Below, in pieces: positions 35,200-43,337 of a DNA stretch of 64,000 nucleotides. This stretch comes from Cyclobacteriaceae bacterium (GTDB taxonomy: Bacteria > Bacteroidota > Bacteroidia > Cytophagales > Cyclobacteriaceae). Position 1 is the stretch's first letter; each line of letters starts with the position of its first letter. Location: assembly GCA_016787645.1 (NCBI GenBank), contig JAEUUF010000015.1:267521-331520 (forward strand). The letters are read 5' to 3'. Position numbers and translations under genes: made by a program. The notes beneath the pieces are model-generated. The model was not told the origin of the DNA and ran no database searches. It worked only from the letters and a program-made list of their open reading frames with translations.

Positions 35200-35366
35200 T
35201 CGCAATGAACCTTTCAAATATACGCAGGCAGGTGTGGTATGCCGATGCCTGAACTGGATACCTTTACATTTCGTTTAATTGACCTTTGCAGACCATTTTG
35301 GAGTAATTACCTTGGATATCTGATGAAAAATCCAAATATTCGAAAAACTTAACCGACCAATCGCCT

Positions 35367-35837
35367 ATGGGTTTATTCAACGATCCCAATCGAATTCCCG
35401 AAAATTACGGGCTAAAGACCGCCGGAGGACTGGCGGTTTATTTCATTGCGATGCAACTGATCGACAAGCACCATCACGTGGAGCTGCGCCTGTTCAACCT
35501 GGTCATCCTTTCGGTCGGTATTTATTACGCGTTGAAGAAATTCAAGAATACTCATGAGCACCACATGAACTATTTCCGTGGCCTCATCGTAGGTGTCGCC
35601 ACCAGCGCGATTGCCTCAGTGCTGTTTGGCGCTTTCCTTTTCATCTACATGAAAATCAATCCTTCGCTGCTGCAGTCAATCCAGGAAAACGAGCCAATGG
35701 GTCATTACCTGAATGAGTACATGTCGGCGTTCATCGTCGCCCTCGAAGGGGTCTTCTCCGGGCTGCTGGTGACGTTCGTACTCATGAACTACGTCGATTC
35801 GGATGAGGTCAACGACCCGGCCGGCGAAAGCGATTAG
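35367..35837 (+). CDS. DUF4199 membrane protein
   Basis: The 156-residue protein has about four predicted helices (TAGGLAVYFIAMQLI; LFNLVILSVGIYYALKKF; LIVGVATSAIASVLFGAFLF; FIVALEGVFSGLLVTFVLMN) and the DUF4199 layout found almost only in Bacteroidota. Function unknown. A strong terminator follows. Confidence 0.8.
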   Translation: MGLFNDPNRIPENYGLKTAGGLAVYFIAMQLIDKHHHVELRLFNLVILSVGIYYALKKFKNTHEHHMNYFRGLIVGVATSAIASVLFGAFLFIYMKINPSLLQSIQENEPMGHYLNEYMSAFIVALEGVFSGLLVTFVLMNYVDSDEVNDPAGESD

Positions 35838-35858
35838 ACAGAATCTCCCTACATCACA

Positions 35859-35886
35859 AACCCCCTCTGGTCAGGGGGTTTTTTGT
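35859..35886 (+). terminator. Intrinsic terminator after the DUF4199 gene
   Basis: A perfect 8-bp stem AACCCCCT / AGGGGGTT with a 6-nt loop (ctggtc) runs into TTTTTTG. It lies 22 bp beyond the stop codon. Confidence 0.92.
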
Positions 35887-35915
35887 TTAACTTGCCTTCC
35901 TTAATTCCAAGCTCT

Positions 35916-37214
35916 ATGCGGTATGTGCCAATCGATCCTGCATTGTTCATCAACAACCGGAAGCGACTCATCAAGGAACTCAAGCCAGCGTCCCTGGCCC
36001 TGCTGAACTCCAACGACATCATGCCCACTACCGCCGACGGCACGATGCCTTTCAAACAGAATAGTGATCTCTTTTACCTTACCGGCATCCACCAGGAGGA
36101 ATCCATCCTGCTGCTGTGCCCGGGATTTTGTGAGGAAGGAAAGCGCGAGATACTTTTTCTCCGCGAGCCCAACGAGCACCTGGAAAAATGGCACGGGCAT
36201 AAACTCACCAAGGCGGAGGCCACGGCCATTTCCGGCATCAAGACGGTCATGTGGCTGTCGGATTTTGAAGGCATGTTTCATCACCTCATGGTTATGAGCG
36301 GTTCGGAAAATGTTTACCTCAATTCCAACGAGCACTACCGGGCCGAAGTAGTGGTGGAAACCCGTGACGCGCGCTTTATCAAATGGTGCCAGGCCAGGTA
36401 CCCGCTCCATACCTACCAACGGCTGGCACCCATCCTGGCCAAACTGCGGACCATTAAGCAACCGCAGGAACTGAAGTTGATGCAGCGTGCCTGCGATATC
36501 ACCGAAAGTGCCTTTCGCCGTGTGCTGAACTTTGTGAAGCCGGGTGTGATGGAATACGAAGTGGAGGCGGAGTACACCCACGAATTCCTCCGAAACGGTT
36601 CGCGGGGACATGCGTACACACCGATCATTGCCTCCGGAAAGAACAATGTGATCCTCCATTACATCGACAATGACCAGCGTTGCGCCAAGGGTGACCTCCT
36701 GTTGCTCGACGCGGGCGCTGAATACGCCAATTACAACGCCGACCTCACCCGCACGATTCCCGTCAGCGGGCGGTTTACCAAGCGGCAGAAGGACGTGTAC
36801 AACGCCGTGCTCCGCGTGCAGCGAAAGGCCATGAAACTGATGAGCGCCGGGATGGTCTATTTTGATTACCACCGTGAAGTGGAAAAGCTGATGCAAAGCG
36901 AGTTGATTGGGCTTAAGCTCATTTCGAAATCCGATCTTAAAAATCAAAAGCCCGGGCAGGAAGCGTTTCGGAAGTACTATTACCACGGTACATCGCACAT
37001 GTTGGGCCTGGACGTACATGACCTCGGCAACATGCACGCCACCATGGCGGTAGGATCCGTCTGGACCGTTGAACCGGGTATCTACATCAAGGAAGAGGGG
37101 ATTGGCATCCGCCTCGAGAACAACGTGGTCATCCGCAAAAACGGTGTGGACGATCTGATGAAGAACATCCCCATTGAAGCGGAGGAGATCGAAGAGATCA
37201 TGAACAGCAAGTGA
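35916..37214 (+). CDS. pepP: M24-family aminopeptidase P
   Basis: ATG 35916 is used; the frame is open from 35883 but begins there with TTG inside the terminator tail. The 432-residue enzyme has an N-terminal creatinase-like domain and a pita-bread C-terminal domain with dinuclear metal ligands D265 (LLLLDAGAEY), D276 (NADLTRTIPV), H361 (YYHGTSHMLGLDVHD), E386 (VEPGIYI) and E401 (IRLENNVV). It removes an N-terminal residue preceding proline. The next gene starts a few bases after its stop, so it leads a three-gene operon. Confidence 0.94.
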   Translation: MRYVPIDPALFINNRKRLIKELKPASLALLNSNDIMPTTADGTMPFKQNSDLFYLTGIHQEESILLLCPGFCEEGKREILFLREPNEHLEKWHGHKLTKAEATAISGIKTVMWLSDFEGMFHHLMVMSGSENVYLNSNEHYRAEVVVETRDARFIKWCQARYPLHTYQRLAPILAKLRTIKQPQELKLMQRACDITESAFRRVLNFVKPGVMEYEVEAEYTHEFLRNGSRGHAYTPIIASGKNNVILHYIDNDQRCAKGDLLLLDAGAEYANYNADLTRTIPVSGRFTKRQKDVYNAVLRVQRKAMKLMSAGMVYFDYHREVEKLMQSELIGLKLISKSDLKNQKPGQEAFRKYYYHGTSHMLGLDVHDLGNMHATMAVGSVWTVEPGIYIKEEGIGIRLENNVVIRKNGVDDLMKNIPIEAEEIEEIMNSK

Positions 37215-37216
37215 GT

Positions 37217-38020
37217 ATGCGCAAACTCATCGGCACCGGATGTGTCGTTCTATTGGTGGCTGCCTTCAGCCAGGCCCATGAGTTTTGGCTTCAATCCGCC
37301 AGGTATCGCTACAACGTAGGTGAAGAGATGAACGTGGCCTTCATGGTGGGTGAAAACTTCCAGGGTGAGCCCTGGGACCTGGGCCGCCACAAAGTGGAGC
37401 GGCTGGAGATTCACACGGGGATCACGGTAAAGAAGTTGGAGAAACAGGTAACGCCCACCAAAGGAAAGAACCTCATCTACAAGTTTGACCGGGAAGGAAC
37501 ACACCTCGTGGCCCTTGAAAGCAACTTCGCCTTTATTGAACTGAGCGCCGATACCTTCAACACGTACCTGGAGGAGGATGGCTTGGAGAATATCCGCGAT
37601 GAACGCCGTCGATCCGGCCGCACGGGGAAACGGGCCAAAGAGTATTACAAGCGATATGCGAAGATGATCGTTCAGTGCGGTACTAAGCTCGACAACACCT
37701 TCCGCCGGAGTGCGGGTTTTCGCTACGAGATTTTCCCGTTGGCCAACCCGGCCACCCTGAAGCCGGGCGATTACCTTGATTGCCAGGTGATGTGGGAAGG
37801 CAAACCTGCCGCCAACGTGATGGTGAAAGTGTGGAGCCATGTGGGCAACCGCATTTTTTTGCAGAACATCTATTCGGAGAAAGACGGCACCATCCGTTTT
37901 CCCATCAGCAGTACCGGCCCGTGGATGGTGAGTTCGGTCAGGATGATTCCTTCCGAGCAGGAAGGCGCGGACTATCAGAGCCAGTGGGCCAGTTTGGTTT
38001 TTGAAATACAATCGCCATGA
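37217..38020 (+). CDS. DUF4198 exported protein
   Basis: ATG 37217 follows pepP by 2 bp; a GTG two codons earlier overlaps the pepP stop. The protein has a signal peptide (MRKLIGTGCVVLLVAAFSQA) and begins its mature part HEFWLQSARYRY, the hallmark start of DUF4198 proteins, often linked to metal (nickel-type) uptake in other bacteria. The C-terminal half has an immunoglobulin-like beta fold (LKPGDYLDCQVMWEGKPAAN). No metal transporter gene is adjacent, so the role is open. Confidence 0.85.
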   Translation: MRKLIGTGCVVLLVAAFSQAHEFWLQSARYRYNVGEEMNVAFMVGENFQGEPWDLGRHKVERLEIHTGITVKKLEKQVTPTKGKNLIYKFDREGTHLVALESNFAFIELSADTFNTYLEEDGLENIRDERRRSGRTGKRAKEYYKRYAKMIVQCGTKLDNTFRRSAGFRYEIFPLANPATLKPGDYLDCQVMWEGKPAANVMVKVWSHVGNRIFLQNIYSEKDGTIRFPISSTGPWMVSSVRMIPSEQEGADYQSQWASLVFEIQSP

Positions 38021-38448
38021 GTGAATCCTCCATTTCGTCCGACAAGGCTCCCGAGCCGGTGGGCCCTTACCCGCACGCGCGCCGTGTGGGCAACCTGTTG
38101 TTTCTCTCCGGTGTGGGGCCGCGCAAGCGGGGATCGAAGGAAATTCCCGGCGTCTTCCTGGATGCCAATGGCAACATCACCGCGGCCGACATTGAAACGC
38201 AATGCCGTTCGGTGTTTGAAAATGTCCGGCACGTGTTGGAGGCATCGGGCGCGCGGTGGGAAGACCTGGTCGATGTCACCGTCTTCCTCACCAACATGAA
38301 GCGCGACTTTGCGACCTACAACCGGGTCTACAAGGAATACTTCCCGGACCCCGCCACGCAGCCTTGCCGCACCACCGTGGAGGTCGGCGCGTTGCCGACG
38401 CCTATTGCGATCGAGTTGAAGTGTGTTGCGGTGGTGAGCGGTGTTTGA
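38017..38448 (+). CDS. RidA family enamine/imine deaminase
   Basis: The start overlaps the stop of the previous gene by four bases (ATGA), indicating translational coupling. The 143-residue protein has the RidA/YjgF fold: VGPYPHARRVGNLLFLSGVG, LVDVTVFLTNMKRDF and the C-terminal PCRTTVEVGALP with the substrate-binding Arg. RidA proteins hydrolyse reactive enamine/imine intermediates of amino acid catabolism. Association with an aminopeptidase operon fits amino acid turnover (inference). Confidence 0.93.
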   Translation: MSESSISSDKAPEPVGPYPHARRVGNLLFLSGVGPRKRGSKEIPGVFLDANGNITAADIETQCRSVFENVRHVLEASGARWEDLVDVTVFLTNMKRDFATYNRVYKEYFPDPATQPCRTTVEVGALPTPIAIELKCVAVVSGV

Positions 38449-38474
38449 GTAAGCGACTATTTCTTGTTTTGATA

Positions 38475-38501
38475 CGGTAGCTGAGGTACTCGAAGCCGCC
38501 G
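38475..38501. repeat. Diverged copy of the GGTGGCT/AGCCACC palindrome
   Basis: It reads cggtagctgaggtactcgaa then gccgccg; it matches the perfect copies at 38722 and 40151 at most positions, including the central ctgaggctcccgaag-type core. Confidence 0.6.
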
Positions 38502-38614
38502 TTGCGTTTGCCACGGATCAAGTGCGTGCGAACAGGTCGTTCACCTTTGCGGGCCAATCAGATTATCTCTCGGATACAAAGTTCCTGTGGCCCTCTTTTG
38601 AATTCTTGTTTATT

Positions 38615-38635
38615 GCCCCGGGTTGCACCCGGGGC
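38615..38635. repeat. GCCCCGGG / CCCGGGGC palindrome
   Basis: A perfect 8-bp stem with a 5-nt loop (TTGCA), followed by ctacaaaatgttcaaccc. This GC-rich hairpin type occurs scattered in intergenic DNA of many bacteria (from memory). Confidence 0.75.
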
Positions 38636-38721
38636 TACAAAATGTTCAACCCTGACGCGGTTTGTTTGCACATGGTTGGTGTTCTTCACCAGCTATGGGC
38701 CAGGTGGGATTTCTTTGATAT

Positions 38722-38746
38722 GGTGGCTGAGGCTCCCGAAGCCACC
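38722..38746. repeat. GGTGGCT/AGCCACC palindromic repeat, copy A
   Basis: A 7-bp perfect stem with an 11-nt loop (gaggctcccga). An identical core recurs at 40154-40178. Confidence 0.85.
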
Positions 38747-38777
38747 TTGGTTCTCCTTTGTACCAATGAAGATTGAA

Positions 38778-40040
38778 CTACCGAAGCTTCGCCTTCAAAA
38801 TCACAATATCGTGAAGCTCAGTCTCCGGCTTCTGCCGGTGGGCATCATCATAACCACCCCACTGGCTGTTGGCCACATAATAAAATAGGTGATCGTCTAC
38901 TGTTCCGATAGTCGGTTCGTTCATGGCAGGATGCGCCTGGTCGATGAGCGTGGCACCAATAATCGTGTCCATCGGGCCATTGAGCACATAACGTGTTGCC
39001 CGCAGGGGTGACGTGCCGTTCTGGAGCGCGATCAAGGATCCGTCGTAAAAGGTCAAACCATCAATTCCCTTTAGCGAGTTTTCAATAGAGGATTGAATCT
39101 TGACCAAGGCCCTTGTCTTCATGTCCAACCGGTAAGGCCCCTTGATGTAGTCGGAGATGAAGAGGTATCGGCCGTCCGGGCTGAACGTGATCCCCTGGAG
39201 GTTCCAGAATTCACTGGATTCAAAAAAGAGGTCGAGCGAACCGGTTTGTTCGTTGACCTTGAAGATGACGTTGTTCTTTGAATCGGAAACGAACACCTCT
39301 CCCCTGGAATTCAGAACAAGGTCACCCAACACATGACCTTTCTTCACCGCCGGAATATATTGTCGTACCTGTTTGCCCGACTTGAGATCAAATTGGAAGA
39401 CAGCCGATTTTGCAGTGCTGTCGTAATCCTGCATCTCTTCGATCGGCGACGAACATGCCCAAAGAACATTCTTCTTCGGGTCTACCCGTACGCCGAATAC
39501 CGCCGTCATTCCATTTGCCCCTGCGCTGGTGAAATCACTCGCGTTCCCTTGCGGGTCCACCTTGACAATCTTGCGGCGGTGAATACTCCCGAGATAGAAT
39601 GTTCCGGTGGCCGGATCGACAGTCACTGCCTCAATATGCAAGGTGCGGTCGCGAAGAACAACCGCAGTGTCTGACGACACAATCGGCAGTTGAAGTTTCT
39701 TTTGAAGTTCGAGGAGGCTGCGGAAATCCGCACGGTCCTTCAGCGTGGCGAGGTCAGGCTGGTCGGCCAGCTTGAACCCGGCGTTGATTTGAATGGCTTT
39801 GCGGAGGTAAGTGATGCTTTCTTCAGGCCGGTTGGTGAGCGCACAGAGGACACCAAGCTGGTAAAGTATTCCCTGATGGTACGGATGCAGCGCGTGAGCG
39901 GACATCATCCGATCATAGGCCTGGACGTAATCCTTTTGTGCGATGAACTGTCGTGACTCGGTGAGGTAGACATTCAGTTGAGGGTTTTGTCCCGCTGCAG
40001 AAAGAGCGACCAGGAGAAGCAAAAAGGTAATTTTCATCAT
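38778..40040 (-). CDS. Secreted TPR plus beta-propeller (SMP-30-like) protein
   Basis: The start is set at tandem ATG codons 40040/40037, which open a signal peptide (MKITFLLLLVALSAAG); the frame extends further up but has no signal there. The ~420-residue protein has a short TPR region (YVQAYDRMMSAHALHPYHQG) and then a beta-propeller with SMP-30/gluconolactonase-like repeats (IHRRKIVKVDPQGNASDF, LNSRGEVFVSDSKNNVIFKV, ITFSPDGRYLFISDY). Enzyme activity is not certain. Confidence 0.8.
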   Translation of the reverse strand: MMKITFLLLLVALSAAGQNPQLNVYLTESRQFIAQKDYVQAYDRMMSAHALHPYHQGILYQLGVLCALTNRPEESITYLRKAIQINAGFKLADQPDLATLKDRADFRSLLELQKKLQLPIVSSDTAVVLRDRTLHIEAVTVDPATGTFYLGSIHRRKIVKVDPQGNASDFTSAGANGMTAVFGVRVDPKKNVLWACSSPIEEMQDYDSTAKSAVFQFDLKSGKQVRQYIPAVKKGHVLGDLVLNSRGEVFVSDSKNNVIFKVNEQTGSLDLFFESSEFWNLQGITFSPDGRYLFISDYIKGPYRLDMKTRALVKIQSSIENSLKGIDGLTFYDGSLIALQNGTSPLRATRYVLNGPMDTIIGATLIDQAHPAMNEPTIGTVDDHLFYYVANSQWGGYDDAHRQKPETELHDIVILKAKLR

Positions 40041-40150
40041 GCGATAAGGTAGGGTAGCGGGAGAAAGCCACCTATACCAACGCATGGAGGATATTTTCGG
40101 TTGTGTTAGACCGCCCCAATCCATCCCGGATCAATGGTTGTCGTTTCGGC

Positions 40151-40181
40151 GGTGGTGGCTGAGGCTCCCGAAGCCACCACC
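40151..40181. repeat. GGTGGCT/AGCCACC palindromic repeat, copy B (extended)
   Basis: The same palindrome as at 38722, with the arms extended to GGTGGTGGCT / AGCCACCACC (10 bp). It lies between the propeller gene and the IscA-type gene. Confidence 0.85.
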
Positions 40182-40206
40182 ACACCACCTCTAATAAAGG
40201 TATTGG

Positions 40207-40533
40207 CTAAACCGCGAAACTCTCGCCACACCCACAGGTGCGGGAGGCATTTGGGTTGATGAACTGGAATCCCTTGCCATTGAGGCCATCGGAAAAATCC
40301 AGGGTGGTGCCCAGCAGGTACAGCAGGCTCTTCTTGTCCACGAGGATCTTGACACCCTTGTCTTCAAATACCTGGTCCACAGGTTTGATTTCGTCGTCGA
40401 AATTCAAATCGTACATCAGCCCTGAACAACCGCCGCCCTTCACCGACACGCGGACGTTGTTGTTCGGCGCGAGGCCTTCTTTGGCCCGCAGTTCGATGAT
40501 CTTCTCTTTTGCTTTATCGGTAACTAAAATCAT
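40207..40533 (-). CDS. HesB/IscA/ErpA-type iron-sulfur cluster carrier
   Basis: The 108-residue A-type carrier has the three conserved cysteines: one in KGGGCSGLMYDL and two in the C-terminal TCGCGESFAV. It transfers Fe-S clusters to client enzymes. Which paralog (IscA, SufA or ErpA) it is cannot be settled from one gene; no isc or suf genes are adjacent. It is co-directional with the next upstream gene (11 bp gap). Confidence 0.95.
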   Translation of the reverse strand: MILVTDKAKEKIIELRAKEGLAPNNNVRVSVKGGGCSGLMYDLNFDDEIKPVDQVFEDKGVKILVDKKSLLYLLGTTLDFSDGLNGKGFQFINPNASRTCGCGESFAV

Positions 40534-40544
40534 TTCAATGCAAT

Positions 40545-40955
40545 TTAACTGACCGGGTTCAACACTACGCTAAAGACGGTAATGGTATTCCGATCCCTTC
40601 CATAATAGAGTTTCTCCAACGCCTCGAGGATATTGCTCGCGCGGAAGTACGAAGTGTGCAATTCGTGTTCGCCACGCGCTACCCACTGGATGGTGTAGGA
40701 GTTTTCCTTCTCCTTGTAATTCTTGACGTAGTCCAGCATTTTCCGCAAGGCATTCACCTTGTCGGAAGCTCGCTCGGAGTGGAAGAGGAAAGACTGGCTA
40801 TGGCGCGGGTTGATGGTGATCAGGTCAAGCTTCACCGTGCCTTCGAAAGTGCTGAATTCGAAGATAAGGTCAGCCGTGCGCAAGCCAAGGTAATCCTTGA
40901 TCTGCTGCTGGATCTTGGCCGCCTCCACATGTGTATCGCCCGTCGTCTCAATCAT
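40545..40955 (-). CDS. Conserved hypothetical protein
   Basis: The 136-residue cytoplasmic protein (TGDTHVEAAKIQQQIKDYLG) has no signal peptide. Its features are a beta-rich N-terminal half and helical YFRASNILEALEKLYYG near the end. No family is recognised. It precedes the A-type carrier gene with an 11-bp gap, so the two are probably co-transcribed, which hints at Fe-S or redox context, but no motif supports that. Confidence 0.75.
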   Translation of the reverse strand: MIETTGDTHVEAAKIQQQIKDYLGLRTADLIFEFSTFEGTVKLDLITINPRHSQSFLFHSERASDKVNALRKMLDYVKNYKEKENSYTIQWVARGEHELHTSYFRASNILEALEKLYYGRDRNTITVFSVVLNPVS

Positions 40956-41045
40956 GTACCTTTGTATATGGCCTAAAACCTTTCTAATCCGCCAAAAGTT
41001 TCATCCCTTGGACAAAAATAGCAAAGAACCCGTAATCCTCAGGAA

Positions 41046-41450
41046 ATGAATAAGCTGGAGCACATCGGCATCGCCGTCCGCAACCTGGACGAATCCAACA
41101 AGCTTTTCGCCAGATTGCTGGGCGTGGAGCATTACAAAATCGAAGTGGTGGAGCGGGAGGGAGTTCGCACCTCCTTCTTCAAGGTGGGAGAGGTCAAGAT
41201 TGAGTTGCTGGAAGCCACTCGACCCGATTCGGCCATCGCCACCTTCATTGAGAAACGCGGTGAAGGTATCCATCATCTTGCCTTTGATGTCTCGAGCGTC
41301 GAAAAGAAAATTGCAGCCTTCACGGAAGATGGCTTCAAGGTGTTGTCCGACAAGCCGATGACGGGAGCCGACAACAAGATGATAGCCTTCCTTCATCCTA
41401 AGTCGACTAACGGAGTACTGGTGGAAATTTGCCAGGATAAAGGCAGCTAA
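41046..41450 (+). CDS. mce: Methylmalonyl-CoA epimerase
   Basis: The 134-residue vicinal-oxygen-chelate protein has paired beta-alpha-beta modules (MNKLEHIGIAVRNLDES; GEGIHHLAFDVSSVEKK; LVEICQDKG) with the metal ligands H (LEHIG), H (HHLAF) and E (VEICQ). It epimerises (S)- and (R)-methylmalonyl-CoA in propionate metabolism. It overlaps the next small gene's stop by four bases on the opposite strand. Confidence 0.93.
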   Translation: MNKLEHIGIAVRNLDESNKLFARLLGVEHYKIEVVEREGVRTSFFKVGEVKIELLEATRPDSAIATFIEKRGEGIHHLAFDVSSVEKKIAAFTEDGFKVLSDKPMTGADNKMIAFLHPKSTNGVLVEICQDKGS

Positions 41451-41602
41451 AAATCAGGCCCCTTCTTCGGGTGAATTCCGTATTGGGTCTTGTTGTAATA
41501 CTTCCACTTCCGTTTCCCGATCGCTGTGTCCGAATACGATTTTGGACCACAGGCTGCCAGCAAAATAACGGAGACCAGGAGGATCGAAATCACGGTTTTC
41601 AT
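41447..41602 (-). CDS. Small lipoprotein, 51 residues
   Basis: A short minus-strand frame starts with ATG at 41602 and ends TAG at 41447-41449. I translated it as a lipoprotein signal (MKTVISILLVSVILLAACGP; lipobox LAAC) followed by a basic tail (KRKWKYYNKTQYGIHPKKGP). The classical signal and lipobox make it a likely real gene although it is only 51 codons long. It converges with mce, sharing four bases. Function unknown. Confidence 0.72.
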   Translation of the reverse strand: MKTVISILLVSVILLAACGPKSYSDTAIGKRKWKYYNKTQYGIHPKKGPDF

Positions 41603-41668
41603 AACGCGCTTGATTTGACCTGAATACTGGTTTCGAGGGCAGGTTCGTCAAATTCGCCGTTATCCCTC

Positions 41669-41676
41669 TATTTTTG
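41669..41676 (+). promoter_or_regulatory. Putative -7 element (TATTTTTG) of thiL
   Basis: TATTTTTG fits TAnnTTTG and lies 38 bp before the thiL start. A good -33 box is not seen. Confidence 0.45.
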
Positions 41677-41714
41677 CCGTCGAATAGACCAAGCCATCGC
41701 CAAACCACCACCCC

Positions 41715-42743
41715 ATGACTGACAAGCGCACCGACATTTCCACCCTCGGCGAATTCGGCCTGATCGACCGCATCAGCAGCGGTTTCACGTTGAGAAACAC
41801 CTCGTCACTCAGGGGCATCGGCGATGATGCCGCGGTGATCGACGCCGGAGAGGAGGTCATGCTCCTTTCCACCGATATGCTGGTGGAAGGCATTCATTTT
41901 GACCTCTCATACACTCCGCTGCAACACCTGGGCTACAAAGCCGTAGCCGCCAACGTATCTGACATTGCGGCCATGAACGGCAAACCCGAACAAATCATCG
42001 TCGCCATGGCAGTTAGTAACCGCTTCTCGGTCGAGGCGATCGACGCGCTCTTCGAGGGCATCCGTGCCGCCTGTGATGAATATAAGGTTGACCTGGTGGG
42101 AGGGGACACTACCGCTTCACCAGCAGGTCTGGTCATCAATGTCAGTGTACTCGGTCGTACGAAGAAAGGGAATGAGGTGTACCGCAGTGGAGCCAAAGAC
42201 AACGATGTGCTCTGCGTCTCCGGCGACCTGGGTGGCGCTTACATCGGCTTGCAGATACTTGAGCGCGAGAAAGAAGTCTTCCTGGCCAATCCCAATATGC
42301 AGCCTGAACTTGACAAACATGAGTACGCGGTAGGCCGTCAATTGCGGCCCAAGGCGCGCATGGACATTATCTATGAGCTGGCCGACCTGGGGGTGAAGCC
42401 GACGTCGATGATCGATGTGTCCGATGGACTGGCTTCGGAGCTTATGCACATCTCAAAGAATTCGAAAGCAGGCGTGCGCATTTTCGAGGACAAAATTCCC
42501 ATCGACCAGGATGCCTTCAACACGGCAGTGGAATTCAACCTCGATCCGTTTACCTGCGCCCTCAACGGCGGTGAAGACTACGAACTACTTTTCACCATCC
42601 ATCAGGCCGATGTCGAGAAACTGAAAAACCATTCCGACATTCAAATGATCGGTTACATCCACGCGGATCCAACTCAAAACGTTCTCATTACCAAAAACGG
42701 GAACGTGGTGCCGCTGAAGGCGCAAGGTTGGGTGCATTTTTGA
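41715..42743 (+). CDS. thiL: Thiamine-monophosphate kinase
   Basis: A 342-residue ThiL of the PurM/AIR-synthase-like fold. Diagnostic motifs: GIGDDAAVID near residue 35, LVEGIHFDL, YKAVAANVSDIAAMNG, DLVGGDTT and SMIDVSDGLASEL. It phosphorylates thiamine monophosphate to thiamine diphosphate. A TAnnTTTG-like element precedes it; a 16-bp tandem repeat follows it. Confidence 0.96.
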   Translation: MTDKRTDISTLGEFGLIDRISSGFTLRNTSSLRGIGDDAAVIDAGEEVMLLSTDMLVEGIHFDLSYTPLQHLGYKAVAANVSDIAAMNGKPEQIIVAMAVSNRFSVEAIDALFEGIRAACDEYKVDLVGGDTTASPAGLVINVSVLGRTKKGNEVYRSGAKDNDVLCVSGDLGGAYIGLQILEREKEVFLANPNMQPELDKHEYAVGRQLRPKARMDIIYELADLGVKPTSMIDVSDGLASELMHISKNSKAGVRIFEDKIPIDQDAFNTAVEFNLDPFTCALNGGEDYELLFTIHQADVEKLKNHSDIQMIGYIHADPTQNVLITKNGNVVPLKAQGWVHF

Positions 42744-42822
42744 CCAACAAGATTAATTATCAGCGTGTCTGGTTGTCTAGTTAGTTGAGTGCTTGGGCAT
42801 CTGAGTGCACGCAGACACTTCG

Positions 42823-42870
42823 ACACTTAGATACCTAGACACTTAGATACCTAGACACTTAGATACCTAG
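42823..42870. repeat. Three 16-bp tandem repeats (ACACTTAGATACCTAG)
   Basis: Three exact 16-bp units lie between thiL and the next gene, flanked by shorter related words (gacacttcg before, acactttctag after). The unit differs from the other repeat tracts, but the style is the same. Confidence 0.93.
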
Positions 42871-42877
42871 ACACTTT

Positions 42878-43243
42878 CTAGTCTTCCGGATACGGAATAA
42901 AAACAAACCGCGTAAATGCCTTGTCGATCACGAACAGGCAACAGAACTCATCAGGGTCTTTGTACGCTTTTTTGAATTCCTCCTCTTTGTCTTTGGCCAC
43001 AAGTTCACGTTGCATGAACTCATCCAGGAATGACGCAAAGTAGGACCACTTCGTTCCCAGTTCAGCATGACGGAAGAGAACTTGCCCGATGGGCTGGTCG
43101 TCTTCGCAGATGGGAAAAATGGGATATTCGAAGCCCGCCTTGCGGATCTGGTACGAGGCCTCCTTGATCGAATCCGCCACCTTGATGAAATCCTGCGATA
43201 TCGTTCCGAGGTATTTTCCGTCCAATTCAGGGTCGTTCGTCAT
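42878..43243 (-). CDS. Conserved hypothetical protein
   Basis: ATG 43243 is used (MTNDPELDGKYLGTISQDF); an in-frame upstream ATG at 43306 gives a poor leader. The 121-residue soluble protein has no signal and no membrane helix. Motifs such as IRKAGFEYPIFPICEDDQPI and SYFASFLDEFMQRELVAKD are unrecognised. Similar small proteins are common in Bacteroidota. The tandem repeat lies just downstream of its stop. Confidence 0.7.
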   Translation of the reverse strand: MTNDPELDGKYLGTISQDFIKVADSIKEASYQIRKAGFEYPIFPICEDDQPIGQVLFRHAELGTKWSYFASFLDEFMQRELVAKDKEEEFKKAYKDPDEFCCLFVIDKAFTRFVFIPYPED

Positions 43244-43337
43244 GGGGGTTGACCGTTTGCGTAATTCAGCGAACGCAAATGACGAAAACGGAAACGTCTG
43301 GAGCAAGGGGCCGTTATACCCGTAAAACCCTTATGCT

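Larger units (their letters stand above)
38449..38777. other. Intergenic region with three palindromic repeat elements
   Basis: About 330 bp without a gene. It holds a degraded copy (38475-38501) and a perfect copy (38722-38746) of a palindrome with arms GGTGGCT / AGCCACC, and an unrelated palindrome GCCCCGGG / CCCGGGGC at 38615-38635. The rest shows nothing recognisable. Confidence 0.7.

Noticed and set aside
35901-37037. A 378-codon open frame antisense to pepP.
   Set aside because: pepP has all metal ligands in the right order; the antisense product has no recognisable features.
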